Translations under genes and position numbers: made by a program
Assembly: GCF_965638725.1 (NCBI RefSeq)
Contig: NC_134982.1
Coordinates: 61,317,816 to 61,381,815, forward strand
DNA from: Aptenodytes patagonicus
Lineage: Eukaryota > Chordata > Aves > Sphenisciformes > Spheniscidae
Direction of reading: 5' to 3'
DNA length: 64,000 nucleotides
In this document: piece by piece, positions 46,540 through 59,400 of the stretch
How the letters are laid out: every line of letters starts with the position of its first letter
Position numbering within the stretch: the first letter of the stretch is position 1
The notes under the pieces: model-generated
Databases searched by the model: none
Seen by the model: only the letters and a program-made list of their open reading frames with translations
Told to the model about the DNA's origin: nothing

Positions 46540-47290
46540 GAATTAGTAAGAAAATAGGTTTTATTTTCAAATTTTATAGATAAACATTAACAATGCCTAA
46601 AGCAAGCAGCTGGACAGCAACTTTCTGTATATATTCCAGATAGAAACTCAGGCACTTAAATTAACAAACATTTTGCTGTAACAAACTCAGCTATTCTATT
46701 ATAACTATTTACATTTTTCTACAAATACTAAAAAGTGAACTTATGCCATTAAGATAACATGTAAAAATATTTTTAAAACATGTCCATACTTGCACATTCC
46801 CAAAGTGTATCTACAGTCAAAATCCCCAACTAAGGCACTAGCCCAGATTATGTGCACATTAAAATAAGTCCATTTTAAACATCCACAGTTCCCTTTAATA
46901 TACCAAGTTACTTGTTTTCTCCCACTACAGCCTCACTCAAGTATTACTTTATATGCAGGGGGAAATGGGGCTCACAGTCAGCCCAGTTCAGCTCATTTTT
47001 CCTGTTTTTTTGATCGGACTATTCCACCTTGTTTCACTCAAGTTATAAGTTAGACATTTAAAATTAGACTGCAAATTTAAATGTCACTTTTTTGGATATA
47101 CACAGTGGAATACTAAGAAGGATCTTTAGCAAGTTAGAGAACACTACACATTCACAAATATTTTAAGTTGTTCAAGAATTGAGTATGATCTTTTATATTT
47201 AGATAATGGTGTATAAGAACTTTGGTACAAGTGTTGTAGCAGTGCTTATTCTTATTGGTTTCTTTTGAAAGCCCCCAGTTTGCTCATGAT
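46540..47290 (-). other. proposed 3' UTR of SLCO4C1
   Basis: Non-coding sequence following the stop codon in the gene's direction. The best poly(A) signal is AATAAA on the minus strand at 46565-46560, which predicts cleavage near 46540 and a 3' UTR of about 750 bases. A weaker ATTAAA lies near 46895. Extent is inferred from the signal only. Confidence 0.5.
46560..46565 (-). terminator. candidate poly(A) signal of SLCO4C1
   Basis: AATAAA on the minus strand, followed after some 20-45 bases by T/G-rich sequence. Confidence 0.5.
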
Positions 47291-47415
47291 TTATGTGTGT
47301 ATAGCAGATACCATTTCTGAATCCTTTTGTGACAGGGCTGCACTTGCTGGTGGAGGCTTGTACAAACATACTGCCATGACCACAAAGATGATCGTGATGA
47401 TTTTGCAAGCAGCAC
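47291..47415 (-). CDS. SLCO4C1 terminal coding exon
   Basis: Enters with phase 1 (split Ser codon) after an AG at 47417-47416. It encodes the last membrane helix (IITIIFVVMAVCLY), the KPPP motif that follows helix 12 in OATPs, and a short tail ending EMVSAIHT and a TAA at 47293-47291. The tail is around a dozen residues shorter than I remember for the mammalian protein. Confidence 0.9.
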
Positions 47416-50400
47416 CTGAATGCAAAGAATAGAAGAGTCCTTGTTGCAGTCACCTTCAATAACAGGTAAGAGTATTTCAGTCATTTATAAAGTTTCACAT
47501 GGTGAGTTACGCTGTAAGACTTTTAAATCAATGCTATGAATTTCAGTGTGTTTTACATGAACTGCAGAGGGCAGGTAAAGGCAGTCTTCCAACTGACTTC
47601 AGACCCCTCACCTGCCTGCCAGTTCTTGCTTGCAGCAGCTATTGCCATTACTTCAGTTCTGTATTTCTTCACCCCATTCTAGTCTGAAGTGCAAGTCTTT
47701 CTTACTTCTTGTTTCAGTACTGTTCTTCATTGCATCAATATTCTCTTTGCCACAAACTAAAACGCCCCACATACAAACCTGTTAAGTATTCTCTCCTCAG
47801 CTACCTTAAAAGGTTGTTCCATTTACTCATCATCGGTACACAGTGGTGTTTGTGCAACTTGGGGGGGCAAGGAGAGGGGGGAAAAGAGGAGGGATTCTAT
47901 TTTATCACAAATATGCCTGAGAGATACTGAAACCTGAAGTTATGACTCCTGCTTTTTCAGTTTCAAGATTAGATGTTAGCAGTTCCGTTTATGCACTGTA
48001 TCACAGTTGCTAGAAAACAGGACAACAGCAGTTATCACAGATGCAAGCTTAGCCTGCCTCCCCTTCCCCAGATATACCTCACACACTTGAAGGGAACAGA
48101 TTAAACAAGTTGGGAAGAGTTTTGACTAGTGTTCAGAGAGATTTTCAAGATCTTGATATTAATTTAGGGAAAAGAACTGAAACATGACAAGAGGAGGAAA
48201 GGTCCTCAGACCTTCAGCTGTCAACAGACCAAGCCAGATAAGACTGAAATGTGTGCCATTCCCTTAAAATTTAGTAAATACAGTGTGACAATGAAGAAAG
48301 ACCAAAGAGCAAAACTATTTTGTATTATTGTTATTAAAAAAAGTTTTCTAGGTCATTTTTAAGAGCCACTTAATGTGGTCTTGCTCTTACCATGCTATTT
48401 TGCTTTTTATTATGAAAAAAATAAAGATTTTTTAAAAAAACACTGCTGCTAAAAAATAAAAGGTTAAGATTCTATTTTAAAATAATTCCCGTCTAGCAGT
48501 CAAGGTCAGTATATCTATTACCTTGTACATGTACTTAATATGAAGAAGTCACTTACTTATGCCCATCAGCAGATAAGCCATTCTTTCATTGTCATAAACC
48601 CAACAGGCTCCTTTAGTTTTACATTCATTAATACCCCACAGAGTACAACTGTTGTCTATAGCAACACCAAACAAAATTGGTCCAGGAATAGTACCTAAAA
48701 AAACCACAGTAACATGTTAGAACGTTTGAGTTACTTGGAATAATCTTACCTGGTCTTAATGCATATAGTGAAATGCCAAGCTGGTGGGGAAGATAAAATG
48801 GGATAGCCACACACTAAACATTACATTTTAATCAAGCTCATAGGGCTCATTAAATAGCAAGTGTACCTCTTCCATTGCTCTCAATTAATAGGTAGGGTGC
48901 ATAGTGTCAGTTAATTCTGTATACAGCTCTCACTTTACCAAGCAAGAAGTTTGTTCAAAGACTTCAGCTTCTCATTACTTCCTCGGTTTTCATTGGAAAA
49001 GAAAAAATTGATTAAAATTAGGGGAAAAACAGCTAATCAAGGAAGCAGGATTTTAACAGAAAGAAAAGAAGTCCCTTTCCTCAGATGATATACACTAACC
49101 TGTTCCAAATGCAGAGAACTAAAATATTATGTTAACATGTTCAATCACACATTTTTTCCATCCCTCAGAAGTAGCCAAGCTTCAGGAAAAAATTAACATA
49201 AAATGAGTAGTGTTTAAAATTATTCCTGCATAGAATTTATTAGATTTGTGCGATTTTTGTTACAACAGTGCTTTATAAAGCACAAGTGTTTTGCATCCAG
49301 GTATAGCCAATTTCATTATAAACACCCAAAGTACATCACTGCATGTCTACCTAACCTACTCAAGGCCTAAACTGTTCTTGAGCTAACAAGCAGCTATATC
49401 CTCACTACAGCTCTTCTGTCTAGGACCCCTGTGTGGTTCCTTCAGCCTACAGCATAAATATCTTGTCGGTAGTAATGCTGTTAGTCACTGCCTTCTTCAG
49501 CCACAGTCAGTACAGGCAGTGCAAAAAGTTCTCCTATCCTCTGCTCCACAAGAAAGTCAAGAGTTAAGACTCAGCCAGAGATATCTTAACTTTGAGTAAA
49601 ATGAAACAGAGAAGCCCTCATACAACACTTTACACTACCTCACAGCTAATTTCTACCTGTAAGGATGTTTACTCTTGCTATGCTTTATTGGTAGAACGAC
49701 TTAGATTAATTGGAGTTTGAATAGGTACAGCAAAGCAGAACTCACACTGCTAGATATTTGATCTCAAATGGCAGGGAATGGCTGCAGTACTAAATATTGA
49801 CATAAAAGTCTACTCGCTGACCAGGCCTTGACCCAGTCTTGAATTACACATGCCATTTAGAAAGTGTCTAAGACAAAAACAAGAGTTAAAAATATGCCTG
49901 AGAAAATTCAAATGAGTGGTTCAGAGAATACCTACATTTAGCTTTATGTTTTATTTAAGGTGATTCCCCTGTCTTACTGAGATACTAGAGATACTTAGGT
50001 TTAGAATTTAAGTAGTAGATTTCCCACATCAAAACTCAGTAATTATTTATGTACAAGTGTCTACAATTTCAATAAAGGATAAAGTTAGAGGAATTGAAAG
50101 GGAAGAGAGAAGAGGGAAGACTCCACTTGTCCACTTTAAAATATACTGGCATGGCCAATAAGGATACAACTGTATGAGACGGTGTCACTTTCTTTTAACT
50201 TCTGGAACTTGGGATGTTAACTGCATGAAGCTGTTTTCTATTACATCACTTTTTCTTATCTCAACTTTCAGAATAGGCCTCCTTCTGGGGGAAGTGACAG
50301 CAGGTGCCTTTTGCTGAAAGGATGACAGTTACCTGTATTTTGTTTATGCCGATAAGAACAAGAAAGGCTAAAATGAGCACGCATGCCCTATTTAAAGAGG

Positions 50401-53400
50401 AATTTGAATCCAGATGGCATCTGCCTTATAACAAGTGTATTCTATAAACCAATGACAGGCTGCTTCAAGCTCCTCTGAAAGCTTCTTAATGCATTATTTT
50501 TTTAAGTCTAGAAAAACATCAAATAAGTAGATTATTCAGAGGCAAGTGTTTCAACAAGAAAGTCATACCCAGTAGTCGTAGAAATACTGACTGTACTCCA
50601 AGAGCAAATGAGCGCTGTTTATCCGGCACACACCTGTAAACAAGATTTGCAGTTTAAGACTTGGTAAACAAGTTTTAACTGTTCCATTTCTCTGCTCTGT
50701 CTCTCAGTGAATATGCTTTGTCTTAATATACTCTTTAACCTGTTAATTGCAGAGGGTTTTAGAAATCCAGTGTGCAGAACAAGTAACCAAAGAACTTCAA
50801 GGTTCTTTTGAGGTGTTTTGACAAAAGATAGAAGCAACTCCTATAGCTCATCAAGGCATTTTAGATTGCTGTTTTGTTAAACTAGTTCAAAAATAAAAAG
50901 CTAGCTTACCAGCAGCACCCTGATATACTGTTGAACTTTTTTTTCCCACAGAACCACCAAGGATTTAAGGACAGTGCTAGAATGCAATCCTGAGCTACTA
51001 TTCCAGAAGAAACAATACACGAATTGAGACTAGGCTTCAGGACAGCACAAGGTGTTGTATTTCCCATAACCTTTACATACAGTCACCTGACCTTACAATT
51101 AATCAGTTCTGGCCTATGCTATACAAATCAATATATGATTTAACAACTAGCAGAATTTACCTCCTTACCTCCTACCCATTTCTTTCAGATACTTCTCTAC
51201 CAACAAACATTTTTATCCTGCCAGTGTCTTAAAGATACTACCATAAAGATTAAATACAACCTAACTTACTTAATTTATAGAATTGAGTTTCAGCAGTATT
51301 TTCTTTAATAAGCTGTATCATTGAAGCACTGTCAGTGCTAAAAAGAAGACAGTATTTAAATATTCAGGAGTTATTCCCTCATTCTGGAGTATGTATTAGG
51401 ATTAGCCATAGAAAAACATCCAAGATGAGCAGTTATCAGCAGTCACTGTTAGAATCCCTCTAGCCATAAGGCAAGTAGAGGAAGGTGAATGAGTTTTGCA
51501 TAGTGTGGATTGTTATTTCTAGCACTAGAACACTGTCACAAACACATGGGTTTACACTCAAAGTTGAACAGAGTAGGCCCACTGAGTATCAGATATCAGA
51601 ATACACTGTAGTAACTTACCTCACGTTTAACTATTTAAATTAGGTTTTGCACATTTAAACTGCTCTACAGTCCTCTCTTCCATAAAAACTGTTTCACCAT
51701 TTCAGTTGAAGTGTACAAGGATTCAAAATGCCAAATGCTATTTCTTAGAATTATCTAAATAAAACTATGTCAGCTCAGTTTTGAATATAATGCAACACTT
51801 CACATTATTCTATCCCCACACTAATATGACAAGCTGTTAATTCTAGATTTACACCAAGTCTGAAGAGGAGGCTACTACAAAGCACTGTTGCAGTGTATCA
51901 CTCCCCTCTCCAACCCCCTGACTAGAAAGTTGGAAAAAGAGCATCTAACCACACCCTCCCAAAGCATCATGTGTATAGTGCACATATACCTACGCATCAT
52001 GAACATTTTCCCTCTAGAAGTATTAGAGGTACAAGTCAGATTTCAACATAAAGTGAAACAGCTCTACTTTCAGAATGAGGACGATGTATCTAGCTTTCAC
52101 ACATATGAGTTTCAGCGATTTTGAAGACAGTCAAACCGCTGGTTAACAGCCACATACATGCTGTCACTTTTTATATTAATGATTACCATACATACAACAT
52201 CAGTATCATATGAAAGGTAGTCTACAGTTCTTGACAGACTACAATTTTGCAAGTCAGAACTCTGAACTGAGACAGGAAACAAAGGTTGAGAATGAGACTG
52301 ATTGCTATTTTGTTCTTTTCTTGGTACAATTTAAAATCCTGGCACTACCGATACACGTGCTAGTTGAATATTTTCTTCATCCAAGCACATAGCACATTTA
52401 TTCCTTCTTGCTTTAACTAAAACAATCAGGAGTGCTCCCATAAGAGAGGGGTTTTGCTACAAGTAGGAAAGAATTTTTTTTTTTTTTTAATAGATTCAAA
52501 CAGTATCTACTAACCAAATGTAATTACAGAGATGACAAACAGTGGTATGACTGTCTTCTGCTTCAAGTACTGCCTGCTTACTACACAAAGTACTACAACA
52601 GGAAATCCCTCACACATTGGTTTAAGTCCACATTCCAAAGCAAAACAAATTAGAGTATTTTACTGATCTGAGTTTTCACAAGAATGCTACCTACTTCTCA
52701 GCCCAAAAAAAACATACCTGAGAATGGCCACAGTTGTTGGAGTAACAGCCATAAATGTAAAAACAACAGCAAAAAAGAAGAAGGTCAGGAATAAAGGTAA
52801 AAATTTGCATTGTGTTGGACATTTCCCAGGGACAGCTTCATAGAGAAAGTCTTCTGAACCATCTTCTCTTTTTGGTTTCCCAATACAGGAACAGTTGTGG
52901 TACATCTACAAATAATTTATAAAACAAAATTCAGCTCTAAGAATGACACTAAGTGGCACTAATATGGTGGATGTTAATTGGATCTGCATCACACTGAATA
53001 CAATAAACCCTGACTTTACAGTACGGGAAACCATCCATTTCCTGCTAATCATATAACACTATAACCCTCATTTTTAAAACTGGCTCAGTAGAACTTGACT
53101 GATCCAGCTCACCTGAGCAAAAATTATTTTTGGTTTTGTGATCTAAAAAGACAGTGATAGTCTCTATTTTGTGTGGAGCAAGTTTTTAGGTACAAACATA
53201 AAAGACTTAAAAGTAAAGAAGATTTTAGAGTTAGAGGAATGACCATATGCAGTATATAATATTATACAGAACCACCATCAGAATAAGCCTTGAAATGCTA
53301 ACTTTTGCACCTGAATCTTGCTACGGATCAGTGAAGATATCACCAGTTACTGTATACAATTAAGAAAGGACAAGCTACAGTTGTTCAAAACAAGATTTTT

Positions 53401-56400
53401 TTTGTATCAATATATAGAGAGAGAGATAAAAAAAATTTTAAAATATGTATTTTTCCAAACAAATCACCTCTTTGAAAGTGTTAAACACCATGGAGGGCGT
53501 CAAGGGTTGAAGGAAGGAAGGAAATGTCCCTTTTGTCTTTCCCCATATGAGACTGGTTTTATTTACAAAGTGTAACTTCTGAACAAAGGGTAGCCAAAAG
53601 CTTCAGTTCCCTTACAGCAGGCAATATCTTACATGGTTCTCAAAAGTCATTTTTGAGCAGGTAGTGTGGCTCAGCCTAACATAGAATATAAAAAGCCAGA
53701 CAACTAGCAGAAGAATTTCAAAGAGAGCAATGGGTTTGAGCTGGCTTCAACCCACGTATGCCTTTCCAACAACCAAGGGAGGCCCAGCATCATGACAGTG
53801 AGCATGCTATAGATACCAGTAACGGGAATCACACTGGTATTGTGACTGAACTGTGTATTGCAATTGCTATATTTCACTAAGCATAACTTGTATTTGTATT
53901 GTGTTTTCAGTATATTTTGTATCACTCTGCTAAATCAGAAATCCTGTGTAACATCAACTGTCATCAAATAAGTAAATTTGATATTAAACATTACACCCTC
54001 CACAAGTGGAATATCTAAAAGCACCTGTCAGAGAGTATTGGACTGTGACACATACCAACATTCATCCTACTTACACGTGTTTCCTAATCCACACCAATTT
54101 TTGCTGTAGTAACTACCACTTAGATTCAGAAATACTGAAATTTCCCGTCATACTAAGGGAAGAGTGTTTTTAGAGCATGCATTTTGCAGGAAACCAGAAC
54201 AGACCATGTCATCTATCTTCATAGCATAGAGTACCTTTTTCATGTTGTTAAAAAGATGTGATGCACATCCCGCAAAACAGGGAGAAAAGTACTGGACTTC
54301 ATCTCTGCCACAAACTGGGTAGTACATAGAGCGCAAACATCTGCAGTTAGCATTGCATGGCGCTGTTAAGTTATACAGCGTACCTGTTCTGAAAGGTAAA
54401 AGTTAATAGGCTTTTAATAAAGTAATTTAAAAACAGCAGATATGTAAATAAGTAATGCAGTATTTATAGGATAATAAATCTCAAAATATTCAATTCAGGT
54501 GATTTATGCACTTAATTGTTTAAAAATAAGCCATGTTCCTAGTAGTTACAACTCTAGAGGAAATTCCCATTTATTCTGTACCTAGTTATTTTTGTGCTAT
54601 TATTACTTCCATAGATTATTCCTCCAATTTCCATTCACAAAACAGATGACGAAATTCTGTGTCCCAACAGTATTCTTATCTCCTCTCTCCCACACATTCT
54701 CCTACACTTGAATTTGTTCAGTTTACAGTTTAAAAAACAAGATTAGAACCAGAGTTCGGTGTTTCTTTTACTGATCGTATTCTAAGATTTTTTCCTGTTT
54801 TGGATTCAAGTCCAGTTGCAAGCCCATTGCATTTTTACTATTTTTAACACTGCTATGCAGACATCTAGATTGTTGCAGCACCAAGATGACCGCACAGGCT
54901 AAATGCAGAGTGCCATGACATACAAAGTCTTATCACACCCAAAAGGACCTTAAAGATTTTCTCTGGCTGTTTAGAGAATAACTAATGAAGAACAGAGTTT
55001 AATTTAACTCTTGCTTACTGTAACTACTCTCAACTTAGGCATTCACTTCCAGTATAGGCCATAGTATGGTTGTATTTGAAGTAGTCCCACTACACTATTA
55101 GTATGAAAAATCAGTTTGGGATGTGGGGGGACCCTCTTAAGATATAACTGGAGATAATGAAAACACCCTTTGATTTTCTAACAGTAGTTCATGTAATAAG
55201 TAAAGAAGCTTCACAGGTTAAGAGTTCAGTCAGCTGAAACCAGGATACTGACACTGCCAGAAGTTTAAATACTGTACTGTAAACTGAAGGTTCCAGATTC
55301 ATTACCTAAAAGGCAGGTTTCTTCAAGAGAATTTAAGAAGGTCACAAATACTAAGAGAAGAAATAATTTATCTAGGAATTAAGCTGATTACTTACATAGA
55401 ATTCAAACTACACATGGAATATTAGGGACATCATAACTACCTATACACTTCATTTGGTTGTGGTACAGTTGAACCCTACTAAGTTACATTAGTTCATTCT
55501 TCATACATAGAAGAATCAAAGTTAGTTTGCTCTGGCTTAAAGCACTACAGTGCACCATAAGCAAATTCACTAATCACAGGTTTGTTCATACAGTGCCTTG
55601 TTAGCCTATGAGGCATGCCAAGCCTAGAAGTATTTAATCAATTCAATGGCAACATTTGTCCTGTTTACATGTGCAGACAATGTCTATCTTCCCTGACCTA
55701 CAAAGAGGCACTGAACCTTTAGTTATGCATGGTCAGAGAAATCTTAAAATACAAAAGAAATACAGTTTAGTATATATACTTTCTTATGAAATGGAACTTC
55801 TTGTTCTAGCATCACTTTTCTAAAGAAGCCTAGTAGATGAGGCCATTAAATGGTCTTTAAAAGCTCTATAGGTTGGGTATTTTTTTCACAGCAAAACTAA
55901 AAAAGGAGTCCCAAAGACTTGTGGGAATAAACAGTACTACAGAAATAGTCACTGCATTTCTATTCCTTTAAGTTTTCAAGGAAATACTGGGCAAAAGAAT
56001 TTGGCAAAAACAATTCTTTTAAGTGTTTACTAGATGAAGTAAGCCACATTAGTTCTGCTTATAGCCTACCTTAGTAATAAACAGAGTTACCACAAACAAA
56101 ATACTTTGTTCATTAACATATGAACTCAAAAGTGATCCTGTACTCATGTGGTTCTGGTACTAAACTTACAAAAGCTTTCCCCACCCCCCCACCTCAAGGC
56201 TATTCTTCAATAAAAAGAGAATGCTTGCCATGAATGATTTCTTCAAAACCTCCACAAAAATGAATCTGCATCAATTTCCAAGTCAACTCTCAGAGCACTC
56301 TCACGATTCATTCTTTCAGAAGCATTTGTTCAATGGCATAAGCAGTTAGACACTTGGCTATTCTTCCACAAGCTTATAAATTTGTTAAAGCTACTACTAC

Positions 56401-59400
56401 ATATTTTAGTTGCTTATTCCTTCACGGAAAGCAGTTTCAGAACTGGCACTATATTCATGCCACTAACTATCCTGATGCAGGTCACATGTCCAACAAACTA
56501 TGGTCCAACATGTAACAGTGAATTAAATAAAACTGAACCATTTTTTATAATGGATACTGAGTGGAAAGAGTTATTTCAGGATTGGTTAACTCCAAATTGC
56601 TGTAGATAAGAGGTCTTCAGCAACAGTTGAACTACATAACTGCTGAAGTTACACAAAACTATTCAATACAAGTTAACTGCATTTAACTTAGGATGAAAAT
56701 CAATTCAGCTGTACCTTTTGTCAGCTGCTTATCATCATAGGACCTGGTATAGAAATATGGATAGCTTCACATACTATTTTCTATACAACCTCTTCAGTAT
56801 TCACTTGCTACATACAGATTCTTTTGCTCAATATGTAACTACAAGCTTTCCACAACCAAAGTCTGCATCCTAGTTGTCACAGTTCTGAAGTGTCCACAGT
56901 AATATTACAGCTAGCATTTTTTCAGACCCTGAAGCAGTGCCATGTTTTAAGTGTCAAATGTCAACACTAGCCTTTGAATATACTATCAATTGATACAGCA
57001 AGTTGTAAAGATAGAAATCAGAATGAGTGGTAACTTGAGCTTTAAGGAATTTTTTTTTTCCCAGTCACCAGTGTATGAAGATTGGTTTATTCATTTTGTA
57101 TGCCTTCTGGAAAAGGAAATACAAATGAATGGTTAAGGTATCATGGCATTAAATTTCTACTCTGTTAGAGAACTGGAAGCCTGACTGCCCTCAATCACTA
57201 CTGCCTCCAAGCCCCCTGAATTTCTGTCCCATTAACCTAAGGTTATCTATTTTACTGTTTTCACATTTACTTGAATAAGACCTGAAAAATATCTGGTTAG
57301 TCTTTCATATCACTCTTTGTATTTTGGGGAAAACCTTTAATATTTGTCAGTTATGTTTATGTCAATGATTCCCTTAAAGGACCTAGGAAAATTAGTAGCC
57401 TTCATATTCTGAGATATTTGTGCACTTAGTTGCCTCCATGAGAAAGACAGGATTTTCCTGGGTTCTTCTATTTGTTATATGTTCATTTTAAGTCAGTCAA
57501 AAAGTATGATAAATATCAAGTGAAGAAACCATCCAAGCCTAACTGCTGATTAGATGTTTATCATTTTTTCCTAAAGTATTACCAACTTGTATGTGCATTA
57601 GAGGCTACAAAACCAACTTCCTCCCCAACCCATCTTTTGCATTGTCATGGTACGTTTCATGCTATTGTGTTAGTAAAGAGCAAACATCCTCTTCCCCATC
57701 CTATTTAGGTTCAAATGCCTTTTTATGCATTGGAGCATAACTTACAGATTCTGCTTTTGTACAAGATAGTGGTACCTAACCCTTTTCTAAAATGGGGGAT
57801 TTGGGGAAAACAACAAAAAAGTATTGATGTTCACCCAGTTGCACAGCATGCTGCTCATACTTATGATTTTTTTTCCCCCCCCAAATGGCAGCTAGCAGTC
57901 CCTAGCTACCAGCCTACTAGAGTTATTTTGCACAACAGCATCTGGCTTTTTGGCAGACCCTCAAGCAGCTGGAGTTGCCTCTGGCTCTGTCAATTCATGA
58001 CAGAGTAACCAACCACTTGAGAGCACAGTTTTGGCACAGCTAGCTGCCTTCCTCCTGCCTTTAAACACTGCTCGTGCTACAGAAATTTGTACTATTTAAA
58101 ACTATGAGAATTGAAACATTACAGTCTTATAGTTAATTCCTTAATAAGGCATGACTGGGCATTTTACACAACATAGTGCCTATGCTGGTGATTTGATCAC
58201 ATACATTCAATGTTGAAGTTTTAAAAGTGGACCTAGAAATCCAATCTCTAAAGAATGCTTATCCTTGCAGATATTTATTTTTAGTCTTGCTTCATTTTTA
58301 CTGTCACTTTTCTGACTTTTTTTCCCACTGCCATACTAGTTTCCAGAGTAAGCTTTGGTCACAGCAACAGGAAGAACATTCATCCTAGAATTTTTATTAC
58401 AATTACTACAAATATCTAAAAATGACTGCATTCTCATTAGGAATGAGAATTGTGTTAAAGGAAAGAAAAGTACATATTGTTTAGAGAAGTCTTTTGAATA
58501 TTTTGAATTATGTTTCCGTGTTAACCATGTTACTCCACCCATTTTTATTCTTCAACCTATGTCACTGAGCTGCTCTCTTTGCATTAAATTTCTACCTCTA
58601 TCAGCCATTTTAACAGGAAAAAAGAAAGCCTCCTTTGTAAATGGAAGCTAGATGTGCTAGAACCTGATGCTACAATAATGTCTTTGTTTTTCTAGGGTAA
58701 AATTTGCAATCAGTTTAAGTTGCAGTGCACCTCAGTGCTCTCTCATGAAATTGTTGCACATGGCAGACTCCTTCCAGGAACAAACTGCCCAGATTGTCAA
58801 GAGCTGGTTAATAAAACAAGAGACAAAAGACATACTACTTCTACAGAGATACAAAGTTAGCTGTAGTCAATAACATGGTTACTACACCTAGAATGTTTAC
58901 AGAAGCTGGGATTTTTTTTGTTGAGCCTGTACAGTCTGCTCAGAACATTTTGTAGCATTTCCTTAATCATCTATTACATGAAGATTCCAAAAACAAGGTT
59001 TGAGAGTTCCATAAAACATTTCAGTTTCATACATCAAGGCAAAATACAACATTTTTAAAGGTTTTGTATTCTGTGATGTAGCTTATTTATTTTAAACATT
59101 AACATCAAACTCAAGAGTGCATTAAAATATATTTACCCATTATATGTTTCAGAGACACCTGCGAAAGGTTCATTCCCACATTTAGCAAATAAAAACACTG
59201 TGTTTAATAGCAGGGCCACTGAACAAGTGCCTATCATGAACTTGATCATGCTTTTGCAATCCATTTTGCACTTGGAAACCAAGATGCCACTTATTATTTG
59301 GCCTAGTGCTGCTGCTGGAATTAATACAAGCCCTAGAGGAAAACAAGACACCAGCAATTACACAAAAATGCAAGATACAATTAGTGAAGCAATTTAGAGT

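Noticed and set aside
53408..53430. TA/GA repeat bit as a microsatellite feature
   Set aside because: Only four to five GA units; too short to matter.
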